From: Xanthobacter autotrophicus
GTDB taxonomy: Bacteria; Pseudomonadota; Alphaproteobacteria; Rhizobiales; Xanthobacteraceae
Assembly: GCF_005871085.1 (NCBI RefSeq)
Contig: NZ_VAUP01000015.1
Location: 248,001 to 312,000 of the forward strand
Direction: 5' to 3'
DNA length: 64,000 nt
Shown: piece after piece, positions 25,847 through 34,198 of the stretch
How positions within the stretch are numbered: position 1 is the stretch's first letter
How the letters are laid out: each line of letters opens with the position of its first letter
Position numbers and translations under genes: made by a program
Notes under the pieces: generated by a model
What the model saw: the letters and a program-made list of their open reading frames with translations, nothing else
The model's database searches: none
Told to the model about the DNA's origin: nothing

Positions 25847-26950
25847 ATGCCGCGTATTTCCAGCCCGCCGCCCCCCGTGGAATACCACGCCGATCCGGCC
25901 CGCTTCGCCGTGGACACGGTGTTGAAGCGCGACGTGTTCTCCACGGTTGAGCGCGGCGTGTGGACCGACCGCCACGGGCGGGACTGGCCTGCCGTGCGCC
26001 GGCGCTGGAACGAGGTGTCGTTCTGGCTCGGGCCACTGGCCCGGCGCCTCGCGGCGTTCGAGGTCAAGGCGCTGGAGCGCGTCACCAAAACCGGCGTGAC
26101 CACGCCGCTTCTGGCCGTGGGCGACCGCTTCCTGGTGCGCGGCTGGGTGGAGGGTGCGCCGCTGCAGATCGCGCGGCCTGCCGACGACCTACACTTCTTC
26201 CATTCGGCCCGCTCGGCGCTGCACACCCTGCACGCGGCCGGCTATGTGCATAACGACCTCGCCAAGCAGCAGAATTGGCTGCGCGGGGCTGATGGCGAAG
26301 CCTGGCTGATGGATTTCCAGCTGGCCCTGCCCATCAGCCGGCGCTGGAAGCTTGGCCGGGTGCTCGCCTACGAGGACATTCGCCACCTGCTCAAGCACAA
26401 GCGGACCTATTGCCCGGAAGCGCTCACGCCGCGCGAGAAGAAGGTGCTGGCCACCAAGAGCCTGCCCACGCGCGTGTGGATGGCCACTGGCAAGAAGGTG
26501 TACCGTTTCGTCACGCGGCGGCTTATGTCTTATTCGGATACCGAGGGGCGCGGCCCGCGGGTGACGCAGGTGGCCCCGCGCATCGCGACGGCGCTCGCCG
26601 CCCACCCGGCCGTGGCCGAGGTGCACATGGCCGATTTCCAGACCTTGGGCGGCAAGGTGGGGCTCTATGCCTTTGTCGCCGCCCGCGAACCGGTGACGGT
26701 GGAGGCGCTGCGGGCGCATCTGGCGCAGGCACTGCCGGATCGGCCCCATCTCGACCAGCTCCAGCTGGTGGACGCTCTGCCCCACGGCGCGGACGGCATG
26801 GTGCGGGACGACCTGCTGCTGCTCATCGCCCGCAACCAGATTGAGATGCTGGACGTGCTGGCAGGCTCGGAGGCGGTGCGCCTCCAGGTGGCGGAAATCG
26901 CCCGCGGCCGGCTCAACCTGACGGACCGGATCACCCGCCCGGCGGCGTGA
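25847..26950 (+). CDS. Kinase-like protein fused to an ANL-type C-terminal domain
   Basis: A 367-residue two-part protein. Residues about 25-190 look like a small protein-kinase fold of the RIO/Kdo-kinase kind: the catalytic loop is HNDLAKQQNW with Asp137 and Asn143, and the metal-binding motif is DFQ (Asp156) in place of DFG. Residues about 240-345 resemble the C-terminal lid domain of acyl-CoA synthetases (HPAVAEVHMADFQTLGGKVG, then VTVEALRAHLAQALPDRP and VDALPHGADGMVRDDLL). In active ANL enzymes the residue after the glycine of this last motif is the catalytic lysine; here it is Met318. The gene follows trmFO by 9 bases. Substrate and role are unknown; the second domain is an inference from pattern. 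Confidence 0.7.
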   Translation: MPRISSPPPPVEYHADPARFAVDTVLKRDVFSTVERGVWTDRHGRDWPAVRRRWNEVSFWLGPLARRLAAFEVKALERVTKTGVTTPLLAVGDRFLVRGWVEGAPLQIARPADDLHFFHSARSALHTLHAAGYVHNDLAKQQNWLRGADGEAWLMDFQLALPISRRWKLGRVLAYEDIRHLLKHKRTYCPEALTPREKKVLATKSLPTRVWMATGKKVYRFVTRRLMSYSDTEGRGPRVTQVAPRIATALAAHPAVAEVHMADFQTLGGKVGLYAFVAAREPVTVEALRAHLAQALPDRPHLDQLQLVDALPHGADGMVRDDLLLLIARNQIEMLDVLAGSEAVRLQVAEIARGRLNLTDRITRPAA

Positions 26951-26995
26951 GGCGGAAGCTCGCCCACGCCGGCCGGTCCACGCCTCAACACGGGT

Positions 26996-27907
26996 TTAGA
27001 ACCACACTTTGCCGGCTGCCGCACGTCGCGCCGCGCGCCAGATCGCGAACTGGCGGCGGAACGGCGATAGTCCGGCGACGGTGCTGAACGGGTCGCTCGC
27101 TCGCGCCAAAGCCTTGAGATCGCCCGCTACCAGCGCCAGCGGCAGATAGGGCGCGGCGATGGCCGCTGCCGGACCGAGCCGTTCGGCTGCCGTCCGCGCC
27201 GCAGCAAGGTGTCGTGTCGCCTCAGCGCGAAATTCGGCCAGCGCGGCCAGCAACTGAGGCGAGACCTTGCCGGAGACGGCATCGTCCCGACCGATGCCGT
27301 GGCGTGCGAGAAGGTCCAGGGGCAGGTAGCACTGTCCGCGCGCCGCATGGATGGGGAAGGCGCGCATGAGTCCGGTCATGGCGATGGCGACGCCGCCGTG
27401 TCCGGACAGGTCCCCGGTTCCGGCGGAGGCCTGCGGCGAAAGCACCAGCGCTGACAGTTGGAGCAGCGCCGATGCGGTTTCGCCTGCATAGCCCTCCAGG
27501 TCCGCCACCGTGGGCATGGGGTCGTCGTAAAGGTCGAAGATGCGCGCATCCACCAGCGCGGTCAGGCTGACGCGCGGCAGGGCGAAGCGCTCCGCCGTGT
27601 CGAGCAGGGCCGCTGCCACCGGATGGCCGGCCACCTCACCCCTCCCCTGCCCTTCGATCACCTCCCGCCACCAGGCGAGGCGCACCTCGCCGGGCAGAGC
27701 CTCGCGCACTACCTCCCGCACCCGCGCCACGTCGAGATTGAAGGCATAGAGCGCGAAGAGATGGCGGCGCTTGTCCTCCGGCGCGAACAGGGCCGAGAGG
27801 AAACGGTCCCGGTCCTGCGCACGCACCTGCTCGGCACAATGGGCATAAGCGGCGGCTAGAACCGTGTCGTCGGGCGCGCCATCGTCGGGGGTGATCTCGT
27901 CCGGCAT
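26996..27907 (-). CDS. Squalene/phytoene synthase-like protein, NDUFAF6 type
   Basis: A 303-residue all-helical protein of the squalene/phytoene synthase fold. The family prenyl-diphosphate motifs are degraded: the first region reads LFALYAFNLDVARVREVV with no DxxxD, and the second reads HAARGQCYLPLDLLARHG without the acidic pair. This matches the NDUFAF6 (C8orf38) subgroup, a complex I assembly factor in mitochondria, and not terpene synthases. ATG at 27907 begins MPDEITPDDGAPDD, 7 bases after the NDUFAF3-like gene. It is the last gene of the yajC-secD-secF operon. A role in respiratory complex assembly is inferred from homology and neighbours. Confidence 0.75.
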   Translation of the reverse strand: MPDEITPDDGAPDDTVLAAAYAHCAEQVRAQDRDRFLSALFAPEDKRRHLFALYAFNLDVARVREVVREALPGEVRLAWWREVIEGQGRGEVAGHPVAAALLDTAERFALPRVSLTALVDARIFDLYDDPMPTVADLEGYAGETASALLQLSALVLSPQASAGTGDLSGHGGVAIAMTGLMRAFPIHAARGQCYLPLDLLARHGIGRDDAVSGKVSPQLLAALAEFRAEATRHLAAARTAAERLGPAAAIAAPYLPLALVAGDLKALARASDPFSTVAGLSPFRRQFAIWRAARRAAAGKVWF

Positions 27908-27914
27908 GGCCGGA

Positions 27915-28295
27915 TCAGACAGCGATGAGGGCGGCGCCCACGCGGCGGCCCTCGCCGAGCAGCACATTGTAGGTGGAGGCGGCGCTCGCGGTGGGCATCA
28001 GCTCGAAGCGCAGGCCTTTCTCGCGCAGGAGCTGCTTCAGCGGCTCCTTCAGATGTGCGGGATCGCGGCCGGTGCCCAGAAGCAGCAGCTCGAAGGCGCC
28101 AGCCTCGGCGAGGATCGGTGCCAGCGCGGCGGGGTCGACCTCAGCCATCGCCGTGACTGACCAGGGACGGATGCCCGAGGGCAGCGCGAGGATGGAGCCG
28201 GCATGGGACATGCTGGCGAAGTGGAAGAAGCTGTCGCCATAGCCGTCTATGGTGACCTGCCGCGGGAAGAAGGGCGCGCCGGAGGGGCTTGCCAC
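27915..28295 (-). CDS. Mth938-like (DUF498) protein, NDUFAF3 homologue
   Basis: A 126-residue single-domain protein of the DUF498/Mth938 family. Visible are VTIDGYGDSFFHFASMSHAG near the start, GIRPWSVTAMAEVD, the glycine turn in ELLLLGTGRDPAHL and the C-terminal LRFELMPTASAASTYNVLLG. The eukaryotic member NDUFAF3 is a complex I assembly factor. Its gene lies 4 bases after secF and 7 before the NDUFAF6-like gene, so the four or five genes form one operon. As far as I recall, the link of this family with secDF in alphaproteobacteria has been noted before. Confidence 0.85.
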   Translation of the reverse strand: MASPSGAPFFPRQVTIDGYGDSFFHFASMSHAGSILALPSGIRPWSVTAMAEVDPAALAPILAEAGAFELLLLGTGRDPAHLKEPLKQLLREKGLRFELMPTASAASTYNVLLGEGRRVGAALIAV

Positions 28296-28299
28296 CGCA

Positions 28300-29373
28300 T
28301 CACGCCTTGGCGGGTCGGGCGGGCGGACGCTTGCCGCCCTTTGATCCCTTGCCGGCGGTCTTGGGCGGAACCGGAGCGACCGGCTGTTCCGCGACTTCGG
28401 CTTCCACCTCGGAAAGCTTGGCCGCCTCGTCCACGCCCAGCACCGCTTCCGGCTCGCTCTTGGCGGGTCCAGCGACGGTCGAGGACCGCAGGCCCAGATG
28501 GATGAGAATGGGCGCCGCCACGAAGATGGTGGAATAGGTGCCGATCACCACGCCAACCGTCATCGCCAGCGAGAAGCCGCGCAGCACTTCGCCGCCGAAG
28601 AAATAGAGGGCGAGGGTGGCGAAGAAGGTGGTGGTGGAAACGATGATGGTTCGTGAGAAGGTGGCGTTCACCGCGATGTCGAGCAGTTCCGGTAGCGGCA
28701 GCTTCTTGTAGCGGCGCAGCATCTCGCGGATACGGTCGTACACCACCACCGTATCGTTGAGCGAATAGCCCATGATGGTGAGGATGGCCGCAATGGACGT
28801 GAGATCGAAATCGATCCCGAAGGCCGAATAGATCATCAGGGTGACGAAGATGTCGTGCATCGTCGTCACGATGGCGCCCACGGCGAACTGCCACTCGAAG
28901 CGGAACCACAGATAGGCGAGCACCGCCACCGCGCCGAGCACCAGGGCGAGGATGGACTGGCGCACCAGCTCACCGGACACGCTCGGGCCGACGGTTTCCA
29001 CGCGGCGCACGGTGTATTCGGCGCCGAGCACGTCACGCACCTTGGTGATGATCGCCTGCTGGGCCTCGTCGGTGGCGCCGAATGCGCCGACGCGGATCAG
29101 CACGTCGCGCGGCGAGCCGAATTCCTGGATCTGCACGTCGCCCACGTCGAGGTCGGTCAGGTGCTCGCGCAGGGCGCCGATGTCGGCCGCCTGCTGGCTG
29201 GTCTGCGCCTCGATAAGGGTACCGCCCCGGAAATCGATGCCCAGGTTGAAGCCGTAGGTGGCGAACAGAACCACGGCGATAATGGACAGCGCCGCCGAGA
29301 ACGGGAACGTCCAGTGGCGTAGGCGCATGAAGTGGATATTGGTCTGCGCCGGAATGTAATCGATCAAGGGCAT
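28300..29373 (-). CDS. secF: Protein translocase subunit SecF
   Basis: A 357-residue inner-membrane protein of the RND-like SecF family, which with SecD uses the proton gradient to help pull exported proteins through SecYEG. One helix follows the N-terminus (RLRHWTFPFSAALSIIAVVL), then a periplasmic loop with DFRGGTLIEAQTSQ, then five helices including ILTIMGYSLNDTVVVYDRIR. The C-terminal tail after about residue 300 is Lys/Pro-rich and cytoplasmic. It lies 13 bases after secD. Confidence 0.95.
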   Translation of the reverse strand: MPLIDYIPAQTNIHFMRLRHWTFPFSAALSIIAVVLFATYGFNLGIDFRGGTLIEAQTSQQAADIGALREHLTDLDVGDVQIQEFGSPRDVLIRVGAFGATDEAQQAIITKVRDVLGAEYTVRRVETVGPSVSGELVRQSILALVLGAVAVLAYLWFRFEWQFAVGAIVTTMHDIFVTLMIYSAFGIDFDLTSIAAILTIMGYSLNDTVVVYDRIREMLRRYKKLPLPELLDIAVNATFSRTIIVSTTTFFATLALYFFGGEVLRGFSLAMTVGVVIGTYSTIFVAAPILIHLGLRSSTVAGPAKSEPEAVLGVDEAAKLSEVEAEVAEQPVAPVPPKTAGKGSKGGKRPPARPAKA

Positions 29374-29386
29374 GTGCGGCGGACCT

Positions 29387-30994
29387 TCAGATGGGCAGCT
29401 TTGCAGGCCGCCGCCACTTCACCCAATAGGCGATCATCAGCCGCGTCAGGGTATAGGCAGTGAACATGGTGGTCAGAAGGCCGAGGATGTAGGTGACCGC
29501 GAACCCGCGCACGGGGCCGGACCCGCCCATGAGGAACAGGATGACGGCGGTGGCGAGCGAGGTGACGTTGGCGTCGAGGATGGTGCCGAGCGCGTTTACG
29601 AACCCCTTGTCGATGGCGGAAATGGCCGATCGGCCTTCCCGCGCCTCGTCGCGCATGCGCTCGAAGATGACGACGTTGGAATCAACCGCCATGCCGATGG
29701 TGAGCACCACGCCGGCGATGCCCGGCATGGTCAGCGTCGCGCCCAGCACCGACTGGAGCGAGAACATGAGCACGATGTGGACTGCGAGTGCCACCAGAGC
29801 GAACAGGCCGAACAGGCCGTAGACTGCAACCATGAACACCGCCACCAAGGCGGTGGCCACATAGGCCGCGACCTTGCCGGCATGAATAGAGTCGGCGCCG
29901 AGGCTCGGGCCGACGGTGCGCTCTTCCACCACCTTCAGCGGGGCCGGCAGCGCGCCGGCGCGCAGCAGGATGGCGAGGTCGTTCGCCTGCTGCACGGTGA
30001 AGGCGCCGGAAATCTGCCCCGAGCCGCCGAGGATGGGCTCGCGAATCACTGGGGCGGAAATCACCTGGTTATCGAGCACGATAGCGAAGGGCCGGCCCAC
30101 CGCGTCCTGGGTTGTGGCGGCAAAGCGCCGGGCGCCATTGTTGTTGAAGCGAAAGGAGACGATGGGCTCGCGGGTATTTTGGTCGAAGCCCGGCTGGGCA
30201 TCCACCAGATCCTCACCGGAAACGCGCACCTGCTTCTCGACCAGATAGGGCTGGCCGTCCTGGCCCTGCAGCACTTCGGATTCCGGCGGCGGGCGGCCTT
30301 CCAGCGCCTGCTGCGGCGACATGGACTGGTCCACCATGCGGAAGGACAGCTTGGCGGTCTGGCCCAGCAAATTCTTCAGCCGCTGCGGGTCCTGAAGGCC
30401 GGGCACCTGCACCAGGATCCGGTCGAGGCCCTGACGCTGGATATTGGGTTCCACCGTCCCGAGCTGGTCGATACGGCGGCGGATGATCTCGATGGATTGC
30501 TCCACAGCCGAGCGCATGCGGGCGTTCAGCCCGGCCTCGCTCAGCTGCACCGTAACGGCACCGTCGGAGCCGGAGGAGACCAAAAGGTCCATCTCGCCGG
30601 AGGAATTGCCGAACAGCGCGTTGGTCACCGGGGCGGCCAGCTTGCGCAGTTCCGCGACCGCCTTCTGGGTGTCGGCGGGATCGCGCAGGCGCAGGCTCAC
30701 CGAGGTGTCGCGCAGGGCGAGATTGGAATAGCCGATCTTCTGGTCGCGCAGGACGCGGCGGATCTCGTCACGGACCTGCTCGGTACGCTCCTTGCGCAGC
30801 GCCGAACCATCCACCTCGAGCAGGATGTGCGAGCCGCCCTGAAGGTCGAGGCCCAGCGTCACGCGGCTGGAGGCCAGCCACGAGGGCAGGTAGGCCAGCG
30901 CGCTCGGGGGCAGGACATTGGGCAGCGCGAACAAGAATCCCACGGCGATGGTGAGGAGGATCGCCGTGGTCTTGAGGCGGGAGAAGTGCAGCAT
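29387..30994 (-). CDS. secD: Protein translocase subunit SecD
   Basis: A 535-residue SecD. The N-terminal helix is followed by the conserved GLDLQGGSHILLEVD, the large periplasmic P1 domain, and the C-terminal membrane half with VVLTIGMAVDSNVVIFERMR, the segment carrying the proton-related aspartate. Length is normal for alphaproteobacteria. The order yajC-secD-secF on the minus strand is the standard one, with 37 bases between yajC and secD. Confidence 0.96.
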   Translation of the reverse strand: MLHFSRLKTTAILLTIAVGFLFALPNVLPPSALAYLPSWLASSRVTLGLDLQGGSHILLEVDGSALRKERTEQVRDEIRRVLRDQKIGYSNLALRDTSVSLRLRDPADTQKAVAELRKLAAPVTNALFGNSSGEMDLLVSSGSDGAVTVQLSEAGLNARMRSAVEQSIEIIRRRIDQLGTVEPNIQRQGLDRILVQVPGLQDPQRLKNLLGQTAKLSFRMVDQSMSPQQALEGRPPPESEVLQGQDGQPYLVEKQVRVSGEDLVDAQPGFDQNTREPIVSFRFNNNGARRFAATTQDAVGRPFAIVLDNQVISAPVIREPILGGSGQISGAFTVQQANDLAILLRAGALPAPLKVVEERTVGPSLGADSIHAGKVAAYVATALVAVFMVAVYGLFGLFALVALAVHIVLMFSLQSVLGATLTMPGIAGVVLTIGMAVDSNVVIFERMRDEAREGRSAISAIDKGFVNALGTILDANVTSLATAVILFLMGGSGPVRGFAVTYILGLLTTMFTAYTLTRLMIAYWVKWRRPAKLPI

Positions 30995-31031
30995 GTCGCG
31001 CGTTTATCTCAAAAAGGAATCAGGCTGCGGC

Positions 31032-31379
31032 TCACGCCGCGGGCGCTTCGTCCTTGGCCGGTTCGCCCTTGGCGCGGACGGTGGCGATCTGCGTGCGCAG
31101 CTGGCGCACACGGACGTTGTCGGCGATCTGCAGCTCGATCTCGGCCTCGTCCACCACGCGGGTCACCTTGCCCACGAGGCCGCCGGCGGTGACGATCACG
31201 TCGCCGCGACGCAGGGCACCGACCATTTCCTGGTGGGCCTTGGCGCGCTTCTGCTGCGGCCGCAGGATGAGGAAATACATCACCACGAAGATGAGCAGGA
31301 ACGGAGCGAGCTGAATGAGCATGTCGGCCCCGCCGCCGGCTCCCGTGGCGCCTTGGGCGAAAGCGGGCGTAATGAACAT
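31032..31379 (-). CDS. yajC: Preprotein translocase subunit YajC
   Basis: A 115-residue protein with one transmembrane segment (LIQLAPFLLIFVVMYFLILR) followed by the conserved RPQQKRAKAHQEMVGALRRG and GDVIVTAGGLVGKVTRVVDE. It is an accessory subunit of the SecDF complex. It is the first gene of the operon, and its 257-base upstream gap is shared with the divergent pncC-like gene. Confidence 0.95.
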   Translation of the reverse strand: MFITPAFAQGATGAGGGADMLIQLAPFLLIFVVMYFLILRPQQKRAKAHQEMVGALRRGDVIVTAGGLVGKVTRVVDEAEIELQIADNVRVRQLRTQIATVRAKGEPAKDEAPAA

Positions 31380-31636
31380 TTGCGTCCTCGTTCGGTCGGT
31401 GGTGGGAATCCGTGCCGCGCCGGGGTCCGGCAGGGCGGCGGGACTATAGCTGCCGTCCCGTCGAATGCAAACGAGTGGCCGGAAAGATCACGGAACTGTT
31501 GAAAAGAAAGGCGCGCGGGCCGGGGCGGGCCCATATGCTGCGGGACCTTCGGGTAGGCTGATGCCGCTCTCCGGAACCAATGCACGCAAGGGGCGGCCCC
31601 GATGCCGACCAGCCGGAGCGTCAAGGGAGACCAAGC

Positions 31637-32125
31637 ATGGACGAGGAAACCTATGGCCGCGCCGTTGCCGTGCTCGCAGCCTTTCGTGCCCGCGGCCTGA
31701 CCCTCGCCACCGCCGAATCCTGCACCGGCGGCCTCGTGGCCGGGGCGCTGACGGAGGTGCCGGGCTCCTCCGACGTGGTGGACCGGGGCTTCGTCACCTA
31801 TTCCAACGCCGCCAAGATGGTCATGCTCGGCGTTCCCGAGGCGACGCTTTCCGTCCATGGCGCCGTGAGCGAGGAGACCGCCCGCGCCATGGCAAAAGGC
31901 GCCCTGGAGGCGGCGGGTGTCGATGCTGCGGTGGCCATCACCGGCATCGCGGGGCCGGGCGGCGGCTCGGCGCAAAAGCCGGTGGGGCTGGTGCATTTCG
32001 CCTGCGCCCGCAAGGACGGCACGGTGGAGCACCGGGAAAAGCGCTTCGGCGAAGTCGGGCGTGGGGAGATTCGCCAGCTCTCCGTGCTGGAAGCCCTCGA
32101 CCTGCTGGCCCGCGCGGCGTCCTGA
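31637..32125 (+). CDS. pncC: CinA C-terminal domain protein (nicotinamide-nucleotide amidase PncC type)
   Basis: A 162-residue stand-alone CinA C-terminal domain, which deamidates NMN to nicotinate mononucleotide in the pyridine nucleotide cycle. The serine-containing signature LTLATAESCTGGLVAGALTE is near residue 25, followed by FVTYSNAAKMVMLGV, GAVSEETARAMA and AVAITGIAGPGGGSAQKPVG. ATG at 31637 follows AAGGGAGA, a clear ribosome site; an upstream in-frame start at 31580 is less likely. It converges with recQ. Confidence 0.9.
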   Translation: MDEETYGRAVAVLAAFRARGLTLATAESCTGGLVAGALTEVPGSSDVVDRGFVTYSNAAKMVMLGVPEATLSVHGAVSEETARAMAKGALEAAGVDAAVAITGIAGPGGGSAQKPVGLVHFACARKDGTVEHREKRFGEVGRGEIRQLSVLEALDLLARAAS

Positions 32126-32150
32126 CGCGGCCGGCTTCTGCGCGGACGCC

Positions 32151-33974
32151 CTACCCCTCTGCGATCACGGCGAGGAACTGGCTGCCGTAGCGTGTGAGCT
32201 TGGCTTCGCCGATGCCGGAAATCATGCCCAGCGCCTTCATGGAATCGGGTTTCAGCTCGGCCAGGGCCATCAGCGTGGTGTCGTGGAAAATCACATAGGG
32301 CGGTACGCCCTGGGCGCGGGCGATGTCCAGCCGCAGCGCCTTGAGCTTGCGGAACAGGGCCTCGTCCGCCGGGTCCGACAGTACCGGCCCAGACCCGCGC
32401 GAACCGCCGGTGACGCGGGCCGGGCGCGTGCGCGCCTCCGCCTTCAGCTCCACCTTCTCGGCGCCGCGCAGCACGGCGCGGCATTTCTCGGTGAGGCCGA
32501 GGCTGCCGTGGCCCTCAACATCCACCCACAGATGGCCCATCGCCACCAACTGGCGGACGATGGCACGCCACTCGTCCCGCGAGAAATCCTTGCCGATGCC
32601 GAAGGTGGAGAGCTTCTCGTGGCCGAACTTCAGCACCTTGTCGTTGCCCTCGCCCTTGAGCACGTCGATGACATGCCCGGCGCCGAAGCGCTCGCCGGTA
32701 CGGTAGACGCAGGACAACAACTTCTGCGCCGCCTCGGTTCCATCGAAGGTGCGCGGGGGCGACAGACAGGTATCGCAATTGCCGCACGGCTCGGGGAGGT
32801 CCTCCTCGAAATATTTCAGCAGCACCTGGCGGCGGCAGCTCGCGGTCTCGCACAGGCCGAGCAGGGCATCGAGCTTGCCGCGCTCCACGCGCTTCCTCGC
32901 CTCGGGCGAATCGGAGGATTCCACGAACTGGATGAGTTTCGCCACATCCTCCACGCCGTAGAGCAGCAGCGCTTCGGAGGGCAGGCCGTCGCGGCCTGCG
33001 CGGCCGGTCTCCTGGTAATAGGCCTCGATGCTTTTCGGCAGGTCGAGATGGACCACGAAGCGCACGTCCGGCTTGTCGATACCCATGCCGAAGGCGACGG
33101 TGGCCACCATCACCACCCCCTCCTCCTTCAGGAAGCGGTCCTGGTGGCGCGCGCGGGTGTCGGCGTCCAGGCCGGCATGGTAGGGCAGCGCGGTGCGGCC
33201 CTCGGTAGAGAGGATCTCGGCGGTGGCCTCCACCTTCGCCCGGCTCATGCAATAGACGATGCCGGCCTCGTCGGTGTGGGCGTCGAGGAAGGCCCGCAGC
33301 TGCGCGCGGGGATTGGCCTTCGGCTCAATGCGGTAGCGGATGTTGGGCCGGTCGAAGGAGGAGAGGAAGACCTTGCCCTCCTCCAGCGCCAGCCGCTCCA
33401 TGATCTCGCGGCGGGTGGGACCGTCCGCCGTGGCGGTGAGCGCGAGGCGCGGCACGCCGGGGAAGCGCTCGTGCAGGATCGTGAGCTGGCGGTATTCGGG
33501 GCGGAAATCATGCCCCCACTGGGACACGCAGTGCGCCTCGTCGATGGCGAACAGGGCGATGCGCGCACCGTCCAGCAAGGTCAGGAAGCTGTCGGTCAGA
33601 AGCCGCTCGGGCGCCACATAGAGCAGGTCGAGGTCGCCCATGGCGAGCGCCCGCTCCACCTGCCGCGCCTCGCCGGGGGCCAGCGAGGAATTGAGCATGG
33701 CCGCCTTCACGCCCAGCTGGCGCAGGGCCTGCACCTGATCGTGCATCAGCGCGATGAGCGGCGACACGACGATGGCGGTGCCGGCCCGAACCAAGGCCGG
33801 CACCTGATAGCACAGGGACTTGCCGCCACCCGTGGGCATCAGCACCAGGGCATCGCCGCCCGCCGCCACGTGTTCCACGATCTCCTTCTGATGCCCGCGA
33901 AAGGCCTCGTAGCCGAAGACATGGCGCAGGACGCGGAGCGGATCGGAATCAGGGGCAGCTTCAAAGGCGGGCAT
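32151..33974 (-). CDS. recQ: ATP-dependent DNA helicase RecQ
   Basis: A 607-residue RecQ helicase with all three standard regions. The SF2 core shows Walker [19 protein letters not shown], the box [20 protein letters not shown] and [17 protein letters not shown]. The RQC domain has the zinc cysteines in [10 protein letters not shown] and CGNCDTC. The C-terminal HRDC domain ends the protein ([20 protein letters not shown]). It acts in recombination repair and fork restart. No LexA box was seen in its upstream gap. Confidence 0.96.
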   Translation of the reverse strand: MPAFEAAPDSDPLRVLRHVFGYEAFRGHQKEIVEHVAAGGDALVLMPTGGGKSLCYQVPALVRAGTAIVVSPLIALMHDQVQALRQLGVKAAMLNSSLAPGEARQVERALAMGDLDLLYVAPERLLTDSFLTLLDGARIALFAIDEAHCVSQWGHDFRPEYRQLTILHERFPGVPRLALTATADGPTRREIMERLALEEGKVFLSSFDRPNIRYRIEPKANPRAQLRAFLDAHTDEAGIVYCMSRAKVEATAEILSTEGRTALPYHAGLDADTRARHQDRFLKEEGVVMVATVAFGMGIDKPDVRFVVHLDLPKSIEAYYQETGRAGRDGLPSEALLLYGVEDVAKLIQFVESSDSPEARKRVERGKLDALLGLCETASCRRQVLLKYFEEDLPEPCGNCDTCLSPPRTFDGTEAAQKLLSCVYRTGERFGAGHVIDVLKGEGNDKVLKFGHEKLSTFGIGKDFSRDEWRAIVRQLVAMGHLWVDVEGHGSLGLTEKCRAVLRGAEKVELKAEARTRPARVTGGSRGSGPVLSDPADEALFRKLKALRLDIARAQGVPPYVIFHDTTLMALAELKPDSMKALGMISGIGEAKLTRYGSQFLAVIAEG

Positions 33975-34198
33975 GGCGCCTTATAGACCCGTCGGCCGCC
34001 CGGGCAATGCGGGCGGAGGCCGCGCCGCAGCTAACGCTGCGCAATGGTGCGGGGTGCTGTCGTCGAAGTGTTATGTTGAGGTCGTAGTCAGCAAGCCTGA
34101 AGATCCGGCTCCATCGGCCCGACCGGGCCGTGCCGCCCCATGCGAGCCGGGTTTCAAAGTCGCGCGCCGGACCCGATCCGGCATGGGAAGGCGGTGCC

